This document shows, in pieces, positions 17,427-27,200 of a stretch of DNA of 64,000 nucleotides (positions within the stretch are counted from its first letter, which is position 1; every line of letters starts with the position of its first letter). The translations under genes and the position numbers were made by a program. Below the pieces are notes generated by a model that was given only the letters and a program-made list of their open reading frames with translations, made no database searches and had not been told where the DNA came from. This stretch comes from JBDWFY01 sp039976075 (GTDB lineage Bacteria > Pseudomonadota > Alphaproteobacteria > Rhizobiales > Stappiaceae), in the NCBI GenBank assembly GCA_039976075.1, contig JBDWFY010000016.1, positions 1-64,000 of the forward strand, read 5' to 3'.

Positions 17427-18278
17427 TCACCCCTTAACAGCCCCACCCGTCAGCCCTGAGATAATATAGCGTTGCGCAGCCAGAAAAAACGCAATGGCGG
17501 GCAGAATTGTCAGTGTCAGATAGGCCAAAATCTTTGTCCAGTCAGTGCTGTATTCGCCTCGATACTGCATGATGCCAAGAGTCCAGGTGTATTTTTCCGG
17601 CGAGTTCAGAACAACGAGAGGAAGCAAAAAGTTGTTCCAGCTCGATACAAACGCAAAAACGCTGACTGTCGCAATAATCGGAAGCGACAGCGGCAGCGTT
17701 ATGTACCAGTAAATCTGGACATACCCGCAATGATCCATCCGCGCAGCGTCGAACAATTCGTCCGGCAATTCCTTGAAGAAATTGTGGAACAGCAGGATGG
17801 AGAAACTCAGGCTGAAGGCAGTCTGCGCGAGAATGATCCCCAGATGAGAATCCAGCAAGCCCAGATCCCGCAATTTCAGGAATAACGGCAAAACGGCGGT
17901 GGCAGCCGGGAAAAGCAGACCCAGCATCAAAAAGTTGGTCAAAAGCCGTCTGCCAAAAAAACGAATATGAGCAAGGGCGAACGCTGTCATGGATGACAAG
18001 ATCACGGTCAGAAGAACCGTCGCGGTGGAGACAAGCAGCGAATTCCAGAGTGTCAGAAAAAAAGTACTCTCCGAAGCAATGTCGATAAACCTCTGTGGGT
18101 CCCAACTCTGAGGCAGACTGAATGGTTTCGTACGCAATTCTCCAAGAGACTTGAAGCCCCCCAGAGCGGTGGCATAAAGCGGGATAATCACAAACAGCGA
18201 GATCACTGCCAACCCCAGCCATTGAAAAGGCGAGACCTCCATCCGTCGCATTTTCTGAAATTTTACACCCTGCGCCAT
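17427..18278 (-). CDS. Sugar ABC transporter permease (MalG-like), second importer
   Basis: A 283-residue inner-membrane permease with about six hydrophobic segments and the coupling loop DAARMDHCGYVQIYWYITLP. The start is placed at ATG 18278, which overlaps the upstream permease stop as TGATG, a classical coupled junction. An ATG at 18287 would add three residues. It ends 64 bp from the convergent SDR stop. It is the last gene of a binding protein-permease-permease operon that contains no ATPase. Confidence 0.9.
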   Translation of the reverse strand: MAQGVKFQKMRRMEVSPFQWLGLAVISLFVIIPLYATALGGFKSLGELRTKPFSLPQSWDPQRFIDIASESTFFLTLWNSLLVSTATVLLTVILSSMTAFALAHIRFFGRRLLTNFLMLGLLFPAATAVLPLFLKLRDLGLLDSHLGIILAQTAFSLSFSILLFHNFFKELPDELFDAARMDHCGYVQIYWYITLPLSLPIIATVSVFAFVSSWNNFLLPLVVLNSPEKYTWTLGIMQYRGEYSTDWTKILAYLTLTILPAIAFFLAAQRYIISGLTGGAVKG

Positions 18279-19255
18279 CAATCCCATTTCCTTGACGTCA
18301 AATAATGCCGATAGCCGATCGTTATCGCCACACAGACCACAAAAAGTATGACACTGACAGCGCCGCCAAAGCCGAGCTTCATGCGTGTAATTCCAAACTG
18401 ATAGAGGAAGCTAACGATGGTATGGCTTGAGTGGCTTGGACCACCTCCGCTGAGTGGAATGATCAGATCAAAGAGTTGAAGTGCCCCGATAATGGCGAAA
18501 AACACAGTGATCAGAATTGCCGAACGGATCATCGGAATCTGCACATGCCAGATGATTTTCCAGCGGCTGACGCCATCCAGCCGCGCCGCTTCAATCACAT
18601 CCTTGGGTATGGACTGCAATGCGGCAATATAGATCATCATGTGGAAACCGAAATACTTCCAGACGATAACCAGCATGATCGCAGGCATCACCCAGAATTT
18701 ATCTCCCAACACAAATGGAAGGGACACCCCGAACATGTCTCCAACTGCCGGCACGACACCATAATTTCCGTCAAAAACAAACCGCCACATCAAGCCCGCA
18801 GCCACTTCCGCCAGCATGTACGGTAGGAAAAACAGGGTACGAATAACACTGATACCCCAGTTATTCTGAACAAGAGCAAGCGCGGCCCATAAGGCCAGCG
18901 GCAATTGCACACACAGAGAAACCGCAATCACCAAAAAACTGTTTCTCAGTGCTTTTGAAAAATGCCGGTGAGTCAGGACATCGCCGTAGTTTTCCAGCCC
19001 CGCGAAATCTGTCATCGGGCCGTATCCATTCCAGTCGTAAAATGAAAAACTGGCGGCCTCTATCATCGGCACCACGACAAGCAGTGTGAACAGGCCCAGC
19101 GTGAGGGGAATGAATAAAACCAGCGCGACCGAACTCTTGCCAAAAAAACGCTGTTTCAGAATCGCGGCACCTTTTTGGGGCGCCGCGGTTTCAATTGGAT
19201 CGGAATCTGAAACCGATTTGATCCGAGATTGTGGCAGATCAGGAGTAACGGTCAT
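18278..19255 (-). CDS. Sugar ABC transporter permease (MalF-like), second importer
   Basis: A 325-residue permease. A long N-terminal cytoplasmic extension (about 40 residues) precedes six hydrophobic segments. The EAA loop reads EAARLDGVSRWKIIWHVQIP near residue 225. One base separates its start from the binding-protein stop, so translation is coupled. Together with 17427-18278 it forms the membrane channel of the second importer. Nothing in the sequence identifies the sugar. The divergent ThuA and dehydrogenase genes hint at a disaccharide or its keto-derivative. Confidence 0.9.
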   Translation of the reverse strand: MTVTPDLPQSRIKSVSDSDPIETAAPQKGAAILKQRFFGKSSVALVLFIPLTLGLFTLLVVVPMIEAASFSFYDWNGYGPMTDFAGLENYGDVLTHRHFSKALRNSFLVIAVSLCVQLPLALWAALALVQNNWGISVIRTLFFLPYMLAEVAAGLMWRFVFDGNYGVVPAVGDMFGVSLPFVLGDKFWVMPAIMLVIVWKYFGFHMMIYIAALQSIPKDVIEAARLDGVSRWKIIWHVQIPMIRSAILITVFFAIIGALQLFDLIIPLSGGGPSHSSHTIVSFLYQFGITRMKLGFGGAVSVILFVVCVAITIGYRHYLTSRKWD

Positions 19256-19256
19256 C

Positions 19257-20510
19257 CTATTGCGAGTCTTGCACCGCTTCCTTCACAAGCTCGGCCGCTT
19301 CCTGAGCGGAGATGGCGTTATCCACCAGTTCAACCGATATGTCATTCACCACGCCGCCAACATCAGCACCGAGTTCCTGATCAAAGAAGATCGCATGCCA
19401 CTTCGCATCATTGATGTGGCCGGAGATTTCCTTAAAGAACGTGTTGTCCATCGTATCCGAAGCGCCCCTGGTTATCGGAATATAGGTTGCGCTCTCGGCG
19501 AAACGCGCCTGGACATCTTTGGAAAGATACCACTCCATAAATTTCACAGCTGAATCGGGGGCATCGCGATGAAAGATCCATCCGTTGATACCGCCCAGCG
19601 TATCCCCATCATCGCCCGCGCCGCCGGCAACAGTCGGGAAAGGGACAATCACAAGCTGATCATCTGAGAGGCCTTCTCCACTTTCGGAGCTTTTGCGCTG
19701 GTTCTTGTAATCCCAATTGCCCATGAGGTGCAGTGCTGCCTTGCCATCACCAAAATGGCCGGAGGCCGTTCCATAGTCCGCCGCCAAATGGCCTTCCTGG
19801 AATGGTTCAAGCGCAACCAGGTCCAGAAACATCTCACCGGCTTTGACAAACGGATCTCCGCCAAATCCATCCCCTTCACCAGTCCGGGCAGCGTCGAACG
19901 CATCCTGTCCAGCCAGCCGCACAACCAGATAGGACCAATAGAAATGCGCCGGCCACTTGTCTTGCGAGCCGATTGCAATGGGCGTGATACCAGCTTCCTT
20001 GATTTTTTTGACAGACGCCAGAAGCCCATCCCAGGTCTTCATGTCTTCAACACTCACACCCGCTTTGTCCAGAAGCTCTTTGTTGCCCCAAAACACAACT
20101 TCACTGACATTCTGGGCCAACCCGTACAGAGCATCATCTCGCGTAAAGGCATTGATCCCGGCGCCGCCAATTGCGGCACGAATTTCATCGCCGGTCGCCT
20201 CTCCAATGGTCCGCAAAACACCGGCTTTGGCTTGATCACCCATGACACCGCCGCCCCAGCTGTAAAAAATGTCGGGAGCCGCATCGGACTGCAACAATGT
20301 CGTCAATTTGGCCTTGTAAGCCTCGTTTTCCAGAAACTGCACATTGATTTTAACATCCGGATTCGCGGTTTCGTACTCCTTGGCAGCAGCTTCCATAATT
20401 TCCACGGTACTGGGTACCGATTCTATGTGCAGCCAATCAATAGTTTCCGCGCTTACCGACGGAACGACCGAAAGCGCTAGCAACCCAGCGCCTATGACAA
20501 GTCTTTTCAT
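19257..20510 (-). CDS. Sugar ABC transporter substrate-binding protein, second importer
   Basis: A 417-residue periplasmic sugar-binding protein. The start at ATG 20510 is chosen because GGGAGG lies six bases upstream. The ATG at 20516 abuts that site directly. The signal peptide MKRLVIGAGLLALSVVPSVS ends at SAE, and the mature protein opens ETIDWLHIESVPSTVEIMEA. Family 1 features include YEVANPDVK-like ETANPDVKINVQ and GDGKAALHLMGNWDY. It heads a three-gene minus-strand operon divergent from the ROK regulator, with nearly 700 bp between them. Confidence 0.92.
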   Translation of the reverse strand: MKRLVIGAGLLALSVVPSVSAETIDWLHIESVPSTVEIMEAAAKEYETANPDVKINVQFLENEAYKAKLTTLLQSDAAPDIFYSWGGGVMGDQAKAGVLRTIGEATGDEIRAAIGGAGINAFTRDDALYGLAQNVSEVVFWGNKELLDKAGVSVEDMKTWDGLLASVKKIKEAGITPIAIGSQDKWPAHFYWSYLVVRLAGQDAFDAARTGEGDGFGGDPFVKAGEMFLDLVALEPFQEGHLAADYGTASGHFGDGKAALHLMGNWDYKNQRKSSESGEGLSDDQLVIVPFPTVAGGAGDDGDTLGGINGWIFHRDAPDSAVKFMEWYLSKDVQARFAESATYIPITRGASDTMDNTFFKEISGHINDAKWHAIFFDQELGADVGGVVNDISVELVDNAISAQEAAELVKEAVQDSQ

Positions 20511-21207
20511 GATCATCCTCCCAAACTGTTCCGAATTTTCCGCCTCATGTCCCCGGGGTCAACGAGTATTAAGCTCTCTTTTTTCAACCCTGCCTATATT
20601 TAATAAACAATCCAATTTTAATTGGCAAGTGCGACGGATAAAATGTGATTCTTTAATATAATACACTGTTTTAACTTATCTTTTTGTCAAAATACGAGAA
20701 TCGAAGAGGAGCTGACGTGATCTTATTTAAGCGAAGCGTGCACGCACAACGATAGAGTTCACACTAGCTTGCAATCGCCTATTCGTTCCTCTTTTGGAAC
20801 AAGGAATTCGCCGCCCGGTGATAACGGTGCACAACCACATTTTTCGCGCCGGAAACCATCTCTCCAAACGGGATTTAAGACTGTTTCTACAACTCTTATC
20901 GCGCATGCTAACGTTATCCAATAAAAAAATTATCTATAAATTTCAATAGTTTAATTAATATTTTGAATATTCTTGAAAACCAGTTCATCGTCTCAATGGG
21001 CGTCGTGTCGCTCGAGAATGGCCGCTCCCGGAAGCAAGGACCCAACCATATACAAATCTAGGGATTACCGTAGTGCGGTGAAAGCGCACTGCCCCCAATC
21101 CTTCCTCGCCACCCCTGGTTCAACAAATTACCATGGACAACACTCATTTCTCTTATTAATAAAGATCATAAAATAAATCTATTGGGTGTGGCCGAGGGAC
21201 TTGCTGA
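20511..21207. other. Long divergent intergenic region (second importer / ROK operon)
   Basis: These 697 bases between divergent operons contain no recognisable gene. A short minus-strand open frame at 20727-20921 has no homologue I recognise and no good ribosome site. The stretch 20910-20980 is AT-rich and probably holds promoter elements of the plus-strand operon. A near-palindrome at 20612-20625 is listed separately. Confidence 0.5.
20612..20625. promoter_or_regulatory. Candidate operator upstream of the second sugar importer
   Basis: CCAATT and AATTGG flank a 2-bp centre, forming a compact inverted repeat about 100 bp upstream of the binding-protein start, within an AT-rich promoter-like segment. 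ROK regulators bind AT-rich palindromes in such positions. Chance occurrence in AT-rich DNA is possible. Confidence 0.3.
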
Positions 21208-22434
21208 TTGGTCGTAAAAATTGCTGATCCGCTTTTGATGCGGGAAATAAACAAATATCACGTCCTTGAGACGATAAGGTGTCATAGCCGGATCTCACGA
21301 GTTGAAATTTCCGAACGCACTTTGTTGAGTGGCACCACTGTATCCGCGATTACGGGTGCTCTGATTGAAGAGGGGCTTGTCGAGGCGATTCACGTCGAAC
21401 ACACCGGAAATGGAAAGCGGGGACGGCCCAGGGTCCTCCTCGACCTGATACCGGACGCTGCGTACGTATTTGGCATCAATATCTCCCCTGCCCTCATCAC
21501 CACGACAATTGCGAACTTCAAAGGTGAAGCCGTCTATTCGGTCCAGATGCCCGTTCAAGTCGCCGAGCGCGGTACAGAGGCAATTGTCGATGTGATTGAG
21601 AACAGTATCCACGTGTGCATCGCCGCACATGGACTAAATCGCGATAAAATCAAAGGAATCGGCATCGGAATTCCCGGAATTTTTGACCCTGAATCCGGGC
21701 AGGTTCATGCAAGCTCGGTTTTCAGCGAAGGCGAAATGCCTCTGGCTCAATTGCTTGAGGTCCGTCTTGGCTTGCGCGCAAAAATGGCCAAACAGGCAGA
21801 TCTGATCGCATTGGCGGAAAGCTGGTTTGGCTATGCACAACGCAATCACTCGTTTGCTGCCATCACAATCGATCAGACCGCCGGCCTCGCGCTATGGATC
21901 GATGACGACCTCCATCGAGGCGCCAGCACGCTGGGCGCAGCCTTTGGACACATCAAGGTCGGGAATGAGGGACGTCTTTGCACCTGCGGGCAGTACGATT
22001 GCCTTAACACGTACATGGCGTTGAGCGATCGGCGACCGGATCTCGCCAGCACCGGGTCTGCGCGGATTGATGATGCATATGGATCTTCCACCTTCTCGGA
22101 ATTCTGCCATTTGGCAACCTCCGGCGATCAACAGGCCAGAACCCAATTTGAAAAACTCGCGGACAAACTCGGTGTTGGCGTGTCCCATATCGTCAATCTG
22201 ATCAATCCGGAGAAGATCATCATCGTCACAGAAGAGCCGGAATACCGGCGATTGGTTGAAGAAACCTTCCTCAAAAGCGTCGAGAGAAACAGCTTTGCGA
22301 CCCATTTCGCCGCAACCGACATCATTTTTCATACGATAAACGAACAACACTGGGCCAGAGGCGCTGCTGCACTGATGCTGCGCGACATCTACAAAGCTCC
22401 GTGGAACGAAGCATCAAAGGAAAAAAGAGCATGA
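21208..22434 (+). CDS. ROK-family transcriptional regulator
   Basis: A 408-residue repressor. The N-terminal winged helix (HVLETIRCHSRISRVEISER, then SGTTVSAITGALIEEGLVE) is fused to a sugar-kinase-like ROK domain with GIGIGIPGIFDP and the zinc motif GHIKVGNEGRLCTCGQYDC. The kinase phosphate loop is not intact, so it should act as a sensor only. The start is TTG at 21208 with GAGGG nine bases upstream. ATG at 21238 is the alternative. The stop overlaps the next start as ATGA. It likely controls the divergent importer in response to a sugar. Confidence 0.88.
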   Translation: MVVKIADPLLMREINKYHVLETIRCHSRISRVEISERTLLSGTTVSAITGALIEEGLVEAIHVEHTGNGKRGRPRVLLDLIPDAAYVFGINISPALITTTIANFKGEAVYSVQMPVQVAERGTEAIVDVIENSIHVCIAAHGLNRDKIKGIGIGIPGIFDPESGQVHASSVFSEGEMPLAQLLEVRLGLRAKMAKQADLIALAESWFGYAQRNHSFAAITIDQTAGLALWIDDDLHRGASTLGAAFGHIKVGNEGRLCTCGQYDCLNTYMALSDRRPDLASTGSARIDDAYGSSTFSEFCHLATSGDQQARTQFEKLADKLGVGVSHIVNLINPEKIIIVTEEPEYRRLVEETFLKSVERNSFATHFAATDIIFHTINEQHWARGAAALMLRDIYKAPWNEASKEKRA

Positions 22435-23531
22435 CGTCACTGGGCATCGGCCTGATCGGCTGCGGCAACATTTCAGACGCCTATCTGAAAGGAGCAAGTC
22501 ACTTTCCGGTCCTCAATATTCTGGCCTGCGCCGATATCAATATGGAAGCTGCCACCGCCAAGGCCGGCCAGTACGGTCTTAAGGCACAGACAGTCGAGGC
22601 ATTGCTGGGAGACCCCAGTATTGATGTCATCCTTAACCTCACCACACCACAGCATCATGTAAATATTGACGTTTCCGCTCTAAAAGCAGGCAAACACTGT
22701 TACTCGGAAAAGCCGCTTGGCCTCTCTATGGAAGAGGCCAAACAACTCGTTGATCTAACGGCCAAAACCGGCCTGAGACTCGGTTGCGCACCCGATACGT
22801 TCCTGGGCGGCGCTCACCAGACGGCTCGGAAGATCATTGATAGTGGCGAAATCGGATCTCCTGTAGCTGGATCAGCCTTCATGATGGTTCCAGGCCACGA
22901 AAGGTGGCACCCGAACCCTGATTTTTATTACCAGGACGGGGGCGGTCCACTCATGGATATGGGACCTTACTATCTGACGGACCTGATCAATCTTTTCGGT
23001 CCGGTCGCTTCCGTCTGTGGATCAGCGAAAGCGACTTATGAAAGCCGAACCATCGGCTCTGGTGAGCGAAAGGGTCAGCACTTTGACGTCGAGGTGCCAA
23101 CCCATATTTCTTCTCTTTTGAACTTTCACAACGGCGCAACCGTCACGATGGTTACCAGCTTTGACGTTCACAAACACGAGCACAGTCCCATAGAAATATA
23201 TGGAACCAAAGGATCGATGATCGTTGCAGATCCAAACAAATTTGACGGAGATATAACGGTTTCGGACGGCTCAGGTGACTGGAACCTCGTAAAACAGCTC
23301 CACATCTATGGCGATGCCAACTACCGGGGAATTGGTCTGGCGGATATGGTGGAGGCCATCATGAAAAATCAAGATCATCGAGCGAGCCTGAAGCTTTCGT
23401 TGCACGTGCTGGAAATCATGGAATCAATTATTGTAGCCGCCGAAACCGGGCAGTCGATCGATCTCCAATATATGTGCGAGCGACCTGCACCCCTTGATCA
23501 CACACTGCCTGCCGGGCAGCTTTACACCTGA
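22431..23531 (+). CDS. Gfo/Idh/MocA-family oxidoreductase
   Basis: A 366-residue NAD(P)-dependent sugar or cyclitol dehydrogenase. The N-terminal Rossmann motif GIGLIGCGNIS and the EKP segment (CYSEKPLGLSMEEAKQL) that bears the catalytic lysine are clear. The C-terminal alpha/beta domain has DGGGPLMDMGPYYLTDLI. It starts inside the ROK stop codon (ATGA) and is followed 17 bp later by the ThuA-domain gene. This order parallels thuA/thuB of Sinorhizobium, where the dehydrogenase acts on keto-derivatives of trehalose-like disaccharides. The parallel is an inference. Confidence 0.88.
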   Translation: MTSLGIGLIGCGNISDAYLKGASHFPVLNILACADINMEAATAKAGQYGLKAQTVEALLGDPSIDVILNLTTPQHHVNIDVSALKAGKHCYSEKPLGLSMEEAKQLVDLTAKTGLRLGCAPDTFLGGAHQTARKIIDSGEIGSPVAGSAFMMVPGHERWHPNPDFYYQDGGGPLMDMGPYYLTDLINLFGPVASVCGSAKATYESRTIGSGERKGQHFDVEVPTHISSLLNFHNGATVTMVTSFDVHKHEHSPIEIYGTKGSMIVADPNKFDGDITVSDGSGDWNLVKQLHIYGDANYRGIGLADMVEAIMKNQDHRASLKLSLHVLEIMESIIVAAETGQSIDLQYMCERPAPLDHTLPAGQLYT

Positions 23532-23548
23532 AAAAGAGAGTAATTCTG

Positions 23549-24196
23549 ATGAGCGGAAAAAACGCTTTGATTGTCTGGGGTGGCTGGGAAGGCCATACAC
23601 CGGAGCGCAGCGCGAATGTCGTGAAGGAAATGCTGGAGGCGCATGGATTTGATGTCGTTCTGGATAGCACGACGGAAGCCTTTGCCGATCCAAAACTGGG
23701 CGAATTCGATCTCATCGTACCGGCTATCACGATGTCACGCATCGAGAAAGAAGAACTAAAAAACCTGATCGCCAGCGTCCGTGCCGGTAGCGGCCTTGCA
23801 GGGTTTCATGGCCTGATGTGCGACTCCTTTCGCAACGAGCCGGATTATCAGTTCATGACCGGTGGTCAGTGGGTCGCCCATCCCGGCGATATCATCGATT
23901 ATCGCATCCAGATATCAAAATCTGATGATCCCATTGTCGCGGGAATTGAGGATTTTGACTATCGCTCTGAGCAGTATTACATGCATTTCGACCCAAGCGT
24001 CGACGTGTTGGCGACCACCACATTCGATGGCACACGATTCGATGAAATTGATGGTGTCGTAATGCCCGTCGTCTGGAAACGCCGCTTTGGTTTGGGGCGC
24101 GTATTCTACAGCTCACTCGGTCATGTTGCAGAAGAGTTTCAGGTGCCACAAATGAAGACGATATTCGAACGCGGAGCACTCTGGGCCGCCCGTTAA
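23549..24196 (+). CDS. ThuA-domain protein (trehalose-utilisation type)
   Basis: A 215-residue cytoplasmic protein with a class I glutamine-amidotransferase-like fold. It has ALIVWGGWEGHTPE at the start, GSGLAGFHGLMCDSF with FHG at the position of the conserved core, TGGQWVAHPGD, and EQYYMHFDP then VVWKRRFGLGRVFYSSLGH toward the C-terminus. These are the hallmark blocks of ThuA. The usual glutaminase triad is not present. ThuA proteins are linked to catabolism of trehalose, maltitol and other disaccharides through 3-keto intermediates. Neighbours (importer, dehydrogenase, ROK regulator) fit this. The exact substrate is unknown. Confidence 0.85.
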   Translation: MSGKNALIVWGGWEGHTPERSANVVKEMLEAHGFDVVLDSTTEAFADPKLGEFDLIVPAITMSRIEKEELKNLIASVRAGSGLAGFHGLMCDSFRNEPDYQFMTGGQWVAHPGDIIDYRIQISKSDDPIVAGIEDFDYRSEQYYMHFDPSVDVLATTTFDGTRFDEIDGVVMPVVWKRRFGLGRVFYSSLGHVAEEFQVPQMKTIFERGALWAAR

Positions 24197-24279
24197 GTTT
24201 GATACTCAAAGCAAAAACACGCTCTCAGACACATTCGAAGGATGGCTGCGTCGCAAGTTCGCCAGCGCCCGCTGACCGG

Positions 24280-27200
24280 CTATTCTGTGACGGGTCGACG
24301 ATCGGAAAAGAACCGGTTTCTCACCCGCTCACGGTACGTTTGGAAGGCAGCATAAAGAACCGGGATCATCAACAATCCCAATGTGCTGTCCAGGATCATG
24401 CCGGCAAATACCGGAATGCCGATCGACACCCGCCCTGCCGCTCCTGCACCGCTCGCCATAACCAGCGGCAAAACACCAACGATAAAACACAGACCAGTCA
24501 TTGTGACCGGCCTAAAGCGGATGCGAGCGGCGCTCAAGGCTGCATCGTGGATACTGGCCCCCTGCTCCCGCGCCACCTTTGCAAATTCGACAACCATAAT
24601 CGCTTTTTTCGCTGCCAGGCCTATCAACAGCACAATGCCGATCTGCGCATAAATGTTATTGTCCAGAAACGGCACAAACGTCATCGGTAACAAAGCACCG
24701 CAAACTGCAAATATCGTCGATGCCATCACGGCCATCGGCAGTGTCCAGCTTTCATATTGTGCGACCAGACAAAGATAGGCGAAAACCACAGCCAGAAGCA
24801 GGATGTAGCCAACCAGGCCTCCGGCTTCAACCTCCTGCAAGGTTACACCGTCCCAGGCGACACGATAGCCGTTCGGCAACGTCTTTTCGGCAATCTTCTT
24901 CATCGCAGCTATGCCGTCACCGGAACTCACACCGTTCGCAAGCTGGCCGCTGATACTTGCTGACGGCGACAGATTGAACCTCGCAATTGTGTCAGGTCCG
25001 ACAATCGGATTTCTGCTGATCAGACCGCGGAGTGGAAACACATCGCCGCTGGCGTTTTTGACGTAGATATTTTCAATATCTTCAAGGGATTGCCTGAATG
25101 CTGCTTCTGCAGACACCACGACCCAGTAAACACGCCCGTCCTTTACAAAGTTATTGATGTAAAGCGACCCGAGGTTGGCCTGTAGAGCCGTAAAAATATC
25201 GCCAACGTTTACGCCAAGCGTCTCCGCTCGGTCCCGATCGATGGACAGGTGATATTGAGGCGAAGCGGCACTGTATTCACTATGGGCCGATGCAAATTCT
25301 GGGGCGGATTTCAAGGCTGATATCAGCGCGTTCTTCGTTGCATCAAGATCGGTAGCCGAGCCTCCAGCGATATCAAGCAATTTTGCAGATATGCCTCCCG
25401 TGGACCCAACGCCGTGAATGGGCGGCAAGGGGAACACAAAAGATTCAGCAGCAGCCACGGTCGCAAATTTCTTGTCCAGCGTCCGCATAATCGAATACCA
25501 CTGGGTCTCGGTCGTCGTTCTGTCTTCCCAAGGCTCCAGTACGATCACCACCATACCGACATTCGACTGCCCACCCCCAAAAATGCTGAACCCGGAAACG
25601 GAAATGGCGTCCGCAACGCCAGGTGTTTCCTCGACCATCTTGCTGAGTTCGCCCATCACAACTTTCGTCCGCTGAAGCGACGCCCCATCGGGCAGTGAAA
25701 TGGCGGAGAGCAGCACGCCATTGTCTTCCGGCGGTATAAATCCGGTCGGGATGGTCCGGAACAGGTAAACGGTGCCGGCCACGACACAGGCAAAGACAAC
25801 GAGGCTCACCACCATATGCCGAAGCAAAATCCCGACCAATTTGACATATCCATTGCGAATTTTATCCAATCCTGCGGGAATGAAGCGCATAATGCCTTTG
25901 GGTTTGCCCGTTCCCCGGCTCAGCAGCAACGAGCAAAGGACGGGGCCCAAGGTAAGCGCATTGACCGCCGACAACGCGAACGCAAATATGATTGTCAACG
26001 CAAATTCCAGATAAATTTCTCCTGTGATACCGGGGAAAAAACAGACTGGAATGAAAACAGCAGCAAGAACAAACGTCGTCGCGATGATCGGCCTTGTCAC
26101 TTCCGACATCGCCTTCAAAGTCGCCTCGCGCGGTTCAAGACCATGCTCATCCATTATGCGTTCAGCATTTTCGATGATGACGATCGCATCGTCGACCACC
26201 AGCGTGATGGCCAACACAATGGCAAACAACGTAATCATATTGGCGCTGAAACCAGCCAGGTAAATCAGCGCGCATGTGCCCAGAAGCGACACGGGAATGG
26301 CAATTGCGGGAACAATCGTCGCACGCCAGCTGAGAAGGAACAAGAACGTCACGCCAATCACCAGAGCCGCAGTAATTCCAAGCGTAACGGCGATTTCCTC
26401 CAGTGATGCGCGAACAGCCTTGGTCACATCATACGTCAGACGATACTCGATATCTTCAGGGAACTGCCTGGCGACCGTTTCCATTTCTGAATAAACAGCG
26501 TCGGCGACGTCCAATGCATTGGCGCCGCTTTCCTGATAGATCGCCACGACTGCCGATGGGCTGCCATTGAAACGCGCGCTGGAAGAATAGCTTTCTGATC
26601 CCAATTCGATGCGGGCTATGTCCCGAAGCCGCACCAGGGAGCCATCTGTATTGGCAAGAACAATGATTTTTTCAAACTCTTCAGCGCTTTTCAAAACACC
26701 GTCGGCTTCCAGCGTAAACTGGAAATCAGTCGTCTCGCTACCAAATGGCGGCGCACCGACCGTCCCTGACGCCGCCTCCACATTCTGATTTTCAATGGCT
26801 GTTGCGACATCCGTCGATGTCAGGTTGAGCGCCGCCATTTTCTCCGGGTCGATCCAGACGCGCATGCTGTAGCTAAGCGGACCGAATTGGTTGACAGCCC
26901 CGACGCCGTCAATCCGAGCAAGTGGATCCTGGAGATAATTGGCAGCATAGTTACTGAGAAACAGGCTGTCATAGGTCCCATTGGGCGACACCAGATTTAC
27001 TACCTGGATCATATCGCCGGACTGTTTGGACGTGGATATTCCCTGCTGAGTCACCGCGGCAGGCAATATCGGGGTTGCCAGCGCGACACGGTTTTGAACG
27101 TTGATTGCTGCTATATCCGGGTCTGTTCCCACCGCGAATGTGATCGCCAGTGAATAATTGCCCTCGTTCGAGCTGGTCGAGGACATGTAAATCATATTCT

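Noticed and set aside
20727..20921. Minus-strand 64-codon frame in the divergent region
   Set aside because: No recognised similarity and no ribosome site. It is rich in Arg and Ser as expected of a random frame.
4313..24200. Genomic island inserted at tRNA-Thr
   Set aside because: The catabolic clusters begin right after a tRNA gene, but no integrase and no second copy of the tRNA 3' end was seen at the far side, and codon style looks like that of neighbours.
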